Source of the DNA: Clostridia bacterium | Lineage (GTDB): Bacteria; Bacillota; TC1; UBA5767 | Assembly (NCBI GenBank): GCA_030625965.1 | Contig: DAOUPV010000013.1 | Coordinates: forward strand, 1-39,722 | Length of the DNA: 39,722 bases | Direction: 5' to 3' | Shown here: positions 14,426-21,547 of the stretch, piece after piece | Layout: each line of letters begins with the position of its first letter | How positions within the stretch are numbered: position 1 is the stretch's first letter | Translations under genes and position numbers: made by a program | Notes under the pieces: generated by a model | The model's input: the letters and a program-made list of their open reading frames with translations, nothing else | Told to the model about the DNA's origin: nothing | The model's database searches: none

Positions 14426-16830
14426 GAAGGATAGGTTTACGTTTGGGCCGGTGCGTGCTCATGCTGCTGATTTTTGCCATGAGCGTCTCTCCGGTGCTCG
14501 CCGAAGAGGTGCAGTTCTCCCAGACCTTCCATATCCGCAGCTATTTCGATTGCTGGCGCAACGAGCAAGGGGAGTGGACGATGGAATTGGGCGGGCAGGG
14601 AGCCCAAGTACTGGGAGTACCCGGAGAAGCCGTGGATTACATCATCCCCTATCCCTTGCCATCGGAGCTTCAGGATGCTGAACTGGTTGTGGAGGAAGCC
14701 AACTGGGACCCCCTGACGCCGGGCGATCCCTACTATGCGGAAAGCATCGCTTCCGGACAGATATTGGATGTCTTTCTGACCGAAGACCAACGGTTATGTG
14801 TCCGTGTGGGGGCGGTGCTTTCCGCGGTGATCGCACCGGAAGACATCACCCAGAGTTGGCAGAATCCACCCATCCTGGGACTGCGCTTTATCGTCCCATT
14901 GCAAGTAAGTGTACGGGGCGCTAAATCGCTCCCTGAGGCCCAGGGTGAGATTGTTTTTGCTCCGAACAGCACTGAGGAAACAGCGGGTGCGACGCGGGGT
15001 TGGTACAATCAGCCACATTCTGTCCAGGTTTCCTATCTGGGTGAGGAACCGTTTCTGTCCTATCAGCAGGATGCGAGGCAGTATGATTGGAGTGAGAGAA
15101 CCTATATCCGTCAGATGTTGGAGCTGGGTTACTCTCCCTGGGCTCTTGAGGGAGAGGCGCAGGAAACCGGGGCGTTACCCCGGAGCAGCAAGTTCTGGCT
15201 CAACCCGATAAGGCTGAGGGTAGAAGGAAACGGATCTCCCCGCAACATCCCAGATACATCTTCCATTTCGTTGGATACGGAAACAGACGGACTGAGTCTG
15301 ACTGGAAGTGTCAGCGAGTTCGATACATTTTTTGCGGGATACCTGTTGTCTGAGGCGGATGTGCGAGGTAGCTTGGATGAGACCTCATATCTGGTTCCGG
15401 ACTATGGTTCTTACCAGCAGGCGGATTTACCGGAAGCCCAGTTGCCGACCATACAGGGGATGTCCGGCATCTACCGCTTAGACTTCAGTCCACCGCAGAT
15501 CGACCTGACACTGCCGGATGAAGGGTGGAGGAATGCAGAACAACTACTGGCCCTTCAGCTGAGTGACAACCTGTCGGGCCTCTACCGAACCAGTTGCCTC
15601 ATAGAGGATTTGAGCTGGATGGGTAATTCCGTTACGGAAGAGATCTGGCTTAGTGGAGATTGTCCTTCCCAGATCACTCTTGGAAGGGAGGGGGCCTTTC
15701 TTGTGAACCTGAGTAGCGAGGACATGGCGGGCAATGTGAATTCTGTAGAGTACGGTCTGTATCTTCTGGACTTCACCACACCTACGATCAGTGATTGCCA
15801 ACTGGGTGGAATATCACTGTCTGAGGGTCTTGAACACGTGCCTTATGAGGATACAATGATGTTCAGCTTCCAGGCTAGAGATGATCTGAGCGGTTTGGCC
15901 GAGGTCGAGTATGGTTTTGTACTGGGCGAAGAACCAGGGGAGCCAGACTGGGAAGCACTCAGCTTTCTGGACCATGACGATCTGATGCGAACTCATCAGT
16001 TGGATTTCGAAGTAGAGTTGACTGAGCTGCCACTGGCTCAGTGCTCGCTGCATATCCGATTGACGGATAGGGCGGGCAACGTCTGCTACCAGGTGTTCGG
16101 ACCGGTCAGCCTGGAGGGTATAGGAGATTTCCGGATACTCAGTCTGGCCGACCCTCGTTGGGAGGACCTATTTCTGGATAAGGATACTGTTGGCAGCGAA
16201 ATCTGCTGGCGGGGGATCCGCTTGGAAGATTTCACCAGCTTGGCACCCAAAAGAAGCATCGGGCAGGAGGCGTTACCGTTCTATCGCAACCAGGAAAAAC
16301 AGGGTTTCCACCCGGGATATGCGATTTATGCGGAGTTTGTGTTCAGACATCCGGACAGTGATGAACTGATCGTTGAGGACCGTTTCTTTAAGGAGGAAGA
16401 GGGCGGATTTGCACCACTCGACCTAGTCTTGCCGGGGGAGGAATTCCTGAAGATGACGGAGGGATATTCTGAGAGGATACATTGGATCAGCCGGAGTGAG
16501 GGCGATGCGACCCAGGTGCTACTTAGGTATCAGGTGCCGGCCGATGCCTACTACTATCCCAAATTTGGGACTTCGGGGGAGTTGACGGTGGAGGAGGTGC
16601 GACAACTGAGGGATCAGGGACGGGTCGGTGAAGTGCTGATTGCTCTGGATATCCGCCTTCAAAAGGAAGGCGCAGTGCTCTGCCGTTGGGAGCCTGAACA
16701 GTCCGGAATCGGGTTAACGCAGTTCTGGTATGGTAGTTGCAAACGGAGTGAGGGGCTGCCTCAGGGGACTCTATGTTGGCTGGCTGCCAGCCGATCTGTA
16801 TACGGTGATACTGAAAAACGCTTTCCATGA
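14422..16830 (+). CDS. Secreted protein with Ig-like/bacterial-surface repeats, function unknown
   Basis: An 802-residue protein starting with a signal peptide (MRRIGLRLGRCVLMLLIFA, then SVSPVLAEE, probable cut after ALA-type VLA). The middle region (about residues 355-570) contains at least two related beta-rich modules. Each has a variant of LxLSDNLSGL / FQARDDLSGL near its start and EDMAGNV / TDRAGNV near its end, a layout typical of Ig-like domains on surface proteins. The N-terminal (1-340) and C-terminal parts are not recognised. No sortase motif or C-terminal membrane anchor is seen. ATG 14422 was chosen because it overlaps the upstream stop (ATGA) and starts the signal peptide; GGAG lies just upstream. 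Product is very acidic. A terminator follows. Confidence 0.7.
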   Translation: MRRIGLRLGRCVLMLLIFAMSVSPVLAEEVQFSQTFHIRSYFDCWRNEQGEWTMELGGQGAQVLGVPGEAVDYIIPYPLPSELQDAELVVEEANWDPLTPGDPYYAESIASGQILDVFLTEDQRLCVRVGAVLSAVIAPEDITQSWQNPPILGLRFIVPLQVSVRGAKSLPEAQGEIVFAPNSTEETAGATRGWYNQPHSVQVSYLGEEPFLSYQQDARQYDWSERTYIRQMLELGYSPWALEGEAQETGALPRSSKFWLNPIRLRVEGNGSPRNIPDTSSISLDTETDGLSLTGSVSEFDTFFAGYLLSEADVRGSLDETSYLVPDYGSYQQADLPEAQLPTIQGMSGIYRLDFSPPQIDLTLPDEGWRNAEQLLALQLSDNLSGLYRTSCLIEDLSWMGNSVTEEIWLSGDCPSQITLGREGAFLVNLSSEDMAGNVNSVEYGLYLLDFTTPTISDCQLGGISLSEGLEHVPYEDTMMFSFQARDDLSGLAEVEYGFVLGEEPGEPDWEALSFLDHDDLMRTHQLDFEVELTELPLAQCSLHIRLTDRAGNVCYQVFGPVSLEGIGDFRILSLADPRWEDLFLDKDTVGSEICWRGIRLEDFTSLAPKRSIGQEALPFYRNQEKQGFHPGYAIYAEFVFRHPDSDELIVEDRFFKEEEGGFAPLDLVLPGEEFLKMTEGYSERIHWISRSEGDATQVLLRYQVPADAYYYPKFGTSGELTVEEVRQLRDQGRVGEVLIALDIRLQKEGAVLCRWEPEQSGIGLTQFWYGSCKRSEGLPQGTLCWLAASRSVYGDTEKRFP

Positions 16831-16856
16831 TCTAGGCGCCTTCGGGCGTTTTTTTT
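16831..16856 (+). terminator. Intrinsic terminator
   Basis: AGGCGCC / GGCGTTT with a TTCG loop, including G-T pairs, runs into eight T residues; it closes the secreted-protein operon immediately before the dinB promoter. Confidence 0.8.
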
Positions 16857-16864
16857 GATATAAT
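16856..16864 (+). promoter_or_regulatory. Extended -10 promoter for dinB
   Basis: TGATATAAT: TG at 16856-16857 and a perfect TATAAT at 16859-16864, at the edge of the preceding terminator T-run. There is no convincing -35 box and no obvious LexA-type operator close by. Confidence 0.65.
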
Positions 16865-16899
16865 GGTATGGTGAGACGACAGACAGGAGAATGGTAGAG

Positions 16900-18066
16900 A
16901 TGAGAAGTAAAGTGATCTTTCTGGTGGACATGAATGCATATTTTGCCAGTGTGCACCAGGCGGAGGATGAATCCCTGAGGGGAAAGCCGATAATCGTAGG
17001 TGGTGACGCACAGGCCAGACGCGGCATTGTGCTGGCTAAGAGCTATGAGTGCCTGGACATCGGACCGGTCAAGACAGCCATGACATTGCATGAGGCGCTG
17101 ATGCTAGTGCCCCAGGCCGTGGTGGTGCGTCCGGACCATGAGCTATACCAGCGCTATGCCGTAGCCATACGCAAGATACTCAGCGATTTCACACCGCTAG
17201 TCGAACCGAACTCCATCGACGAGGCATTCCTGGACATGAGTGGGACCGAAAGATTGTTCGGTAATCCAGACCAGGCGGCCAGTCTCATCCAACAGCGTAT
17301 TGCTGAGGAACTTAACCTGCCTTGCTCCGTAGGTATGGGGGAGACCAGGATTGCAGCCAAGATGGCGGCGGATCTGAAAAAGCCCCAAGGCATATCTTCC
17401 TTGTGGCCGGAAGAGATTGAGGAGAAGCTCTATCCCTTGGCCGTGGGTGAGCTGAACGGTGTCGGGCGAAAGACGGCTGAACGATTGAAAGGTCTGGCCA
17501 TCTATACGGTGGGGGATCTGGCTCGGACGGATGCAGAGTGGTTGACCGGCTTATTGGGCAAACAGGCTAGGGAACTGGTAGAAAAGGCTAGTGGCCTGGG
17601 ATCCGATCTGGTGGATCCTGATCGCTATCATCAGTTCAAGAGCATCGGACATTCACTAACCTTCGATCATGACTTGATAAACTGGGATGAAATGGTTAAA
17701 GAACTCTACAAGCTATGTGTGAAGACAGCTCTTCGGATGCGTAAGAGCGAGGAAGTAGCCGGGAGAATTAGTGTCAGCATCAAGAACTCTGAATTCATGG
17801 TCAATAGCCATTCCCGGACGTTGAAGAATGCCACCGACTTAACGGAGGAAATCTTCCATCTGGCTGAAGAATTACTTGAGGAGCTTTGGCAGGAGGAACC
17901 TGTAAGGCTAATGGGCGTTTCATTGGAGATGCTCGAGAAGAAGGGCCAGTCTCAGTTGAGTCTTTTTGATGACACAAGGGAAGAAGAGTTGCAAGGAATA
18001 CTGGACGAAATACAGGAAAAATACGGGGAGAACAGCCTTTTGCGGGGAAGACAGCTCTCCGAGTGA
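16900..18066 (+). CDS. dinB: DNA polymerase IV (Y-family translesion polymerase)
   Basis: A 388-residue Y-family polymerase. The first metal-binding aspartate is D10 in FLVDMNAYFASV, with Y14-F15 as the steric gate region. The catalytic pair is D107-E108 in SIDEAFLDMSGTERLFG. A helix-hairpin-helix-like thumb follows (VGELNGVGRKTAERL), then the little-finger domain to the end. It copies across damaged bases and lacks proofreading. ATG 16900 is preferred over ATG 16891 because AGGAGA at 16884-16889 directly abuts 16891 but is well spaced from 16900. The C-terminus SLFDDTREEEL resembles the QLSLF-type sliding-clamp-binding motif (SQLSLFDD), so interaction with DnaN is likely. Confidence 0.92.
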   Translation: MRSKVIFLVDMNAYFASVHQAEDESLRGKPIIVGGDAQARRGIVLAKSYECLDIGPVKTAMTLHEALMLVPQAVVVRPDHELYQRYAVAIRKILSDFTPLVEPNSIDEAFLDMSGTERLFGNPDQAASLIQQRIAEELNLPCSVGMGETRIAAKMAADLKKPQGISSLWPEEIEEKLYPLAVGELNGVGRKTAERLKGLAIYTVGDLARTDAEWLTGLLGKQARELVEKASGLGSDLVDPDRYHQFKSIGHSLTFDHDLINWDEMVKELYKLCVKTALRMRKSEEVAGRISVSIKNSEFMVNSHSRTLKNATDLTEEIFHLAEELLEELWQEEPVRLMGVSLEMLEKKGQSQLSLFDDTREEELQGILDEIQEKYGENSLLRGRQLSE

Positions 18067-18075
18067 GGGGAATTC

Positions 18076-18104
18076 TTGCAATTATTTTAGAAAACAGATA
18101 GAAT
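18076..18104 (+). promoter_or_regulatory. Sigma-A promoter of the DUF4914 leader
   Basis: TTGCAA at 18076-18081 and TAGAAT at 18099-18104 are separated by exactly 17 bases. Transcription would begin around 18111, about 200 nt before the DUF4914 start codon. Confidence 0.75.
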
Positions 18105-18110
18105 GTTACG

Positions 18111-18270
18111 ATAGGGGCAGAAGCCTCTGTGACAGATCATTGCGCTCCGTTGCACGAAAAGGTAACCGTAGGGTTCCTTGTCTGCAGGGGTGTGATGCTA
18201 ATGCCTAGCGCATAAAGTTGTATAACGCCTTATGTCCCTTTGCAGCTAGAGGGGTGTTATGGCGCTTTTT
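18111..18270 (+). ncRNA. Structured leader RNA (possible riboswitch or attenuator) upstream of DUF4914
   Basis: The predicted transcript contains a hairpin AGGGGC-AGAA-GCCTCT (18113-18128). A second hairpin is AAGG(T)AACC / GGTTCCTT (18159-18179). A long-range pair is possible between ATCAT (18136-18140) and GTGAT (18192-18196). A terminator hairpin AGCGC(A)TAA / TTATGGCGCT (18207-18266), with an inner CCCTTT / AGAGGG stem (18236-18253), is followed by TTTTT. TGCGCT (18141-18146) is perfectly complementary to AGCGCA (18207-18212), the 5' arm of the terminator, so an alternative antiterminator pairing exists. I could not match it to any riboswitch or T-box consensus I know. Confidence 0.6.
18207..18270 (+). 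terminator. Leader terminator in front of DUF4914
   Basis: The outer stem of 9 bp with one bulged G (18207-18215 with 18257-18266) ends in TTTTT (18266-18270). An alternative stem, ATAACGCC (18222-18229) with GGTGTTAT (18253-18260), is also possible. It lies 38 bases before the DUF4914 start codon, after its promoter, which fits conditional termination. Confidence 0.65.
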
Positions 18271-18307
18271 AAGTCAATAATATAATTATATATAGAGGAG
18301 GTAAAAG

Positions 18308-20188
18308 ATGGAGAGTATATTTTCCGGAATGAACTTACCCGAAGAGCTGATGTATATCGCGGAAAAAACCAAGGTTACATTCGCCAAGGATCGTGACGAC
18401 TTGTTTAGTTTGTCCATGGGTAGAAAAAAAGCAGATTACTATGAGGTGTATTACAATATTCCCAATATGGGAAAAATTGTTGAGTGTACGGTTGCTAAAT
18501 GCAAGAACGGTATCGCCGTGAACTACACCGATCCCTACATGAGAAGAAGAGATCCAGAATGCATGGTCATCGCTGATGATCTACCGACCGACAAGGAGAC
18601 CTATGAACAGCGGTACGGTAAGTCTTTCGAGCCCATGCGTGAGGAGACTATCGAATGGTTGGCGCAACAGAAGGAAGTGCTGATGATGCCTTTCTGGACT
18701 GGCGGTCCGGAAATTGGCTACCCTTCCATCGTGGTGGTACCGGCCAATGCGGCCTTCTTCGCCACTTCTTTGGGAGACCTGCAGCATTTTATCCCCAGTG
18801 ACGAGATTCCCGAGGGATTTACGCCGGAAGCTGTCATGTACGTGGCACCTCCGTTCCGTCATACCCACTGTGAGTCCAAGCAGCTGGTGGTTCACCGCCG
18901 TGGTGAGAAGATCCACGAGATGTTCGCATACAACCTGTATCCGGGTCCCAGCGCCAAGAAAGGCGCGTACAGTGTCCTGCTGACTAAGGGAGAAGCGGAC
19001 AACTGGACAACGTTGCATACATCAGCCGTAAAGGTTACAACACCTTACGAAAATATCTTCACCATCATGCACGAAGGTGCGAGTGGTGGTGGTAAATCTG
19101 AAATGTTGGAGCAGATCCATCGTTATCCTGATGGAAGAATCAAGCTTGGTATCAACACCGAAACCAAAGAAGAGTTCTTCCTGGAATTGGCGGAAAACTC
19201 TGAGCTGGAGCCGGTGGCCGACGATATGGCTATGGCGCCACCTCAATTCCAGAATGGTAGAAAGCTGGTCATTACTGACGCGGAGAACGGTTGGTTCCTG
19301 CGGGTCGACCATATCACCCATTACGGTACGGAGAGACAATTGGAAGAATTGACCATCCATCCCAAGGGACCGATGGTATTCTATAATATCGACGCGGCAC
19401 CCAATTCGACGGCTCTGATCTGGGAGCACAAGATGGATGCGCCTGGAAAGCCCTGCCCCAATCCGCGGGTCGTGATTCCCAGAAGATACTTCCCAACGAC
19501 ACCCAACGAGAAGGTCGAAGTGGATCTGAGAAGCTTCGGGGTTCGTACGCCGCCGACATCTAAAGATTCGCCCAACTATGCGGTGATTGGTTTGATGCAT
19601 GTGCTTTCACCCAGTATCGCCTGGCTTTGGAGATTGGTAGCCCCTAGGGGACACGCCAATCCGTCCATTACTACCACGGAAGGCATGAGCAGTGAGGGTG
19701 TAGGTTCCTACTGGCCTTTTTGCACAGGCAGAATGGTCGACCAGGCCAATATTCTCCTGAGACAGATCGTGGCTACGCCGGATACCCGTTACGCGCTGAT
19801 TCCCAACCAGAACATCGGTGCTTACAAGGTCGGTTTCACTTCTGAGTGGGTGGCCCGTGAATACATGGCCAGACGAGGAAGCGCCAAATTCAAGGATGAC
19901 GAGCTGAAGGCCAACGAGACGGCCATCCTCGGTTACAACCTGACTAAAATGAAACTGGACGGCAAACGCCTGCCCCGTGAATTCCTGGATGTCAGATTGC
20001 AGCCTGAGGTGGGTGAGGAAGCCTACAACATCGGCGCCAAAATGCTGGTGGATTTCTTCAGACAGGAATTGGAGAAGTTCAACACTCCGGATCTAGATCC
20101 GTTGGGCAGACAGATCATTGACGCCTTCATGGATGGTGCATCTGTTGAGGATTATAACAAATTGATCCCCTGTGGTTCCATCTGGTAA
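18308..20188 (+). CDS. DUF4914 family protein, P-loop kinase-like
   Basis: A 626-residue cytoplasmic protein. I recognise the DUF4914 family by length and by the central P-loop GASGGGKSE (G257 to K263-S264-E265), which follows HE and resembles the kinase P-loop of PEP carboxykinase and HPr kinase. Other strong segments are APPFRHTHCESKQLVVHRRGEK (about 180-200), PRVVIPRRYFPTTP and LVAPRGHANPSITTTEGMSSEGVGSYWPF (about 443-472), the latter rich in potential catalytic and metal ligands. True PEPCK signatures are not visible, so I do not call it PEPCK. Reaction unknown; nucleotide-dependent phosphotransfer is inferred from the P-loop. GGAGG lies 8 bases before ATG 18308. It is monocistronic: its own leader upstream and a strong terminator downstream. 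Confidence 0.75.
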   Translation: MESIFSGMNLPEELMYIAEKTKVTFAKDRDDLFSLSMGRKKADYYEVYYNIPNMGKIVECTVAKCKNGIAVNYTDPYMRRRDPECMVIADDLPTDKETYEQRYGKSFEPMREETIEWLAQQKEVLMMPFWTGGPEIGYPSIVVVPANAAFFATSLGDLQHFIPSDEIPEGFTPEAVMYVAPPFRHTHCESKQLVVHRRGEKIHEMFAYNLYPGPSAKKGAYSVLLTKGEADNWTTLHTSAVKVTTPYENIFTIMHEGASGGGKSEMLEQIHRYPDGRIKLGINTETKEEFFLELAENSELEPVADDMAMAPPQFQNGRKLVITDAENGWFLRVDHITHYGTERQLEELTIHPKGPMVFYNIDAAPNSTALIWEHKMDAPGKPCPNPRVVIPRRYFPTTPNEKVEVDLRSFGVRTPPTSKDSPNYAVIGLMHVLSPSIAWLWRLVAPRGHANPSITTTEGMSSEGVGSYWPFCTGRMVDQANILLRQIVATPDTRYALIPNQNIGAYKVGFTSEWVAREYMARRGSAKFKDDELKANETAILGYNLTKMKLDGKRLPREFLDVRLQPEVGEEAYNIGAKMLVDFFRQELEKFNTPDLDPLGRQIIDAFMDGASVEDYNKLIPCGSIW

Positions 20189-20200
20189 ATTAATGCAAAT

Positions 20201-20247
20201 AAAGAGTGTTGCTCGACTATGTTCAATAGTCAGGCAACACTCTTTTT
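20201..20247. terminator. Bidirectional terminator
   Basis: AAAGAGTGTTGC (20201-20212) pairs perfectly with GCAACACTCTTT (20234-20245), with a further inner stem GACTAT / ATAGTC. A T-run on one side and an A-run on the other serve the convergent DUF4914 and VOC genes. Confidence 0.95.
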
Positions 20248-20277
20248 AACTTAATGACTGGCTTGATGAAAAGGATG

Positions 20278-20715
20278 CTAAGGTGTTAGAACTAGCATAT
20301 TGTCCTCTCCGTATTCAAAGTTGGGGCCCCAGGCGACCTCCCAGTAGTAACCGTCGGGATCGCTGAAATACGCGTGATATCCTCCCCAGAAAACATCCTG
20401 AGGTTCCTTGACGATCTTCGCCCCGGCGTTTCTGGCCAAGTCGACGATTTCGTCGACCTCTTTTTTGGTCTTGGCGTTATAGGCCAATGTGACACCGGAA
20501 AAGCCCGCTTTGCTGGGCGGCGGATCCTCCGGGTTGATATCTTCAGCCAATAGATCCAATGGATACAGTTCGAACTTGGTCCCATCGGTATCAAAGAAGA
20601 TGACGGCTGGGTTGTAGTCCTCCTCATAGGTCTTGAATCCAAGCCCGTCCTTGTAGAACGTGATGGAGCGTTCCATGTTCCTGACACCCAGACATATGAT
20701 ATTGATCCGATTCAT
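20278..20715 (-). CDS. VOC family protein (glyoxalase/dioxygenase superfamily)
   Basis: A 145-residue VOC-fold protein. It starts MNRINIICLGVRNMERSITF, has GTKFELYPLDLL with a candidate metal-binding glutamate, and ends with AYFSDPDGYYWEVAWGP, the classic 'DPDGyxwEv' metal-ligand segment. Substrate is not identifiable. The start at 20715 was chosen because GGAGGTTAAG precedes it and the fold begins there. It lies 25 bases behind the MTAP-family gene, and is the last gene of a three-gene minus-strand run. It is not closely similar to the other VOC protein at 3610-3984. Confidence 0.88.
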   Translation of the reverse strand: MNRINIICLGVRNMERSITFYKDGLGFKTYEEDYNPAVIFFDTDGTKFELYPLDLLAEDINPEDPPPSKAGFSGVTLAYNAKTKKEVDEIVDLARNAGAKIVKEPQDVFWGGYHAYFSDPDGYYWEVAWGPNFEYGEDNMLVLTP

Positions 20716-20740
20716 CTTAACCTCCAGATATGTAATTGGC

Positions 20741-21547
20741 TTATGGCAGGGAAAGTGCCGTCCTGCAACTGCAATGCTCATGACAGAGTTCTTGGTTTTC
20801 GAAGGTGTGTAGGAACAGCTGCACGATTTTCTTTCTCTTTTCATCCAGTTCCGCACTGCTCGGATTCAGATCTTCCTGTAGGCCCTTGCTCAGCATTGTC
20901 ACCAATCCAACACTGGCATAACACATGCCCTTTTCCTTGGCCAGTATGACCTCGGGCACACTGGTCATGCCGAGCACGTCCCATCCCATCTTGTGGAAAA
21001 AGGATGCTTCAGAGCGGGTTTCCTTGCGAGGACCCTCCATGGCTGCGTAGATGACTTCTTTTGTGAGGGGGAGCGCTTCCTCTTTGGCCTGGGTCAGCAA
21101 CTGCTTTCTCAGATGATAGCAGTAGGGATCGTCCATCTCGACATTCCCCAGGATTTCTCCATCCTGGTGGAAAGTATAGAAACGGGATTTGGTGAAATCC
21201 GTAAAGTCTTCCAGCATGACCAGTTCGCCGGGGCGTAAATCTTGTTTGACCGAGGTCACAGAACAGGTGGCCAGCAGGTATTCAACGCCAAGCGAGGACA
21301 GGGCCTCGATGTTGCCACGGTAATTGGTCTGGTGCGGTGGATATTTTAGTGTTCGGCCGTGCCGGGCAGCGAAGGCGATTTCCAGATCGTTGTAATGGAT
21401 CATCTCGATGATGATACGCCCGTATGGAGTCTCGATCGAGTATTCATCCGTCTTGTAATCCTCGAAGCCGAAGGTACCGCTGCCTCCGATGATGCCGAAG
21501 GGGGTCTTATTCGGTTTCTTCACTTGCGGTTTCTGTTTCTTCTTCAT
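20741..21547 (-). CDS. MTAP family purine nucleoside phosphorylase
   Basis: A 268-residue protein of the S-methyl-5'-thioadenosine / purine nucleoside phosphorylase family. GIIGGSGTFG (about residues 18-27) forms the phosphate-binding loop, AARHGR follows near 60-65, HQTNYRGNI near 72-80, and EGPRKETRSEA supplies the substrate-binding region. It cleaves the glycosidic bond of methylthioadenosine or a related nucleoside with phosphate, salvaging adenine (or hypoxanthine). Whether it prefers MTA, MTI or ordinary purine nucleosides cannot be read here. A lysine-rich extension of about 15 residues precedes the fold. The start overlaps the end of the upstream hemolysin-like gene by 41 bases; AAAGGGA precedes ATG 21547. 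Confidence 0.85.
   Translation of the reverse strand: MKKKQKPQVKKPNKTPFGIIGGSGTFGFEDYKTDEYSIETPYGRIIIEMIHYNDLEIAFAARHGRTLKYPPHQTNYRGNIEALSSLGVEYLLATCSVTSVKQDLRPGELVMLEDFTDFTKSRFYTFHQDGEILGNVEMDDPYCYHLRKQLLTQAKEEALPLTKEVIYAAMEGPRKETRSEASFFHKMGWDVLGMTSVPEVILAKEKGMCYASVGLVTMLSKGLQEDLNPSSAELDEKRKKIVQLFLHTFENQELCHEHCSCRTALSLP

Noticed and set aside
18111-18270. T-box, SAM-I or TPP riboswitch
   Set aside because: GATGCTAATGCC loosely recalls SAM-I (GGTGCTAATTCC) and TPP text, but the other required conserved blocks of each (T-box AGGGTGG element, TPP CTGAGA, SAM-I 5' core) are absent.
18308-20188. PEP carboxykinase (GTP or ATP type)
   Set aside because: The P-loop is kinase-like but PEPCK-specific motifs are not visible; length and other segments fit DUF4914 better.
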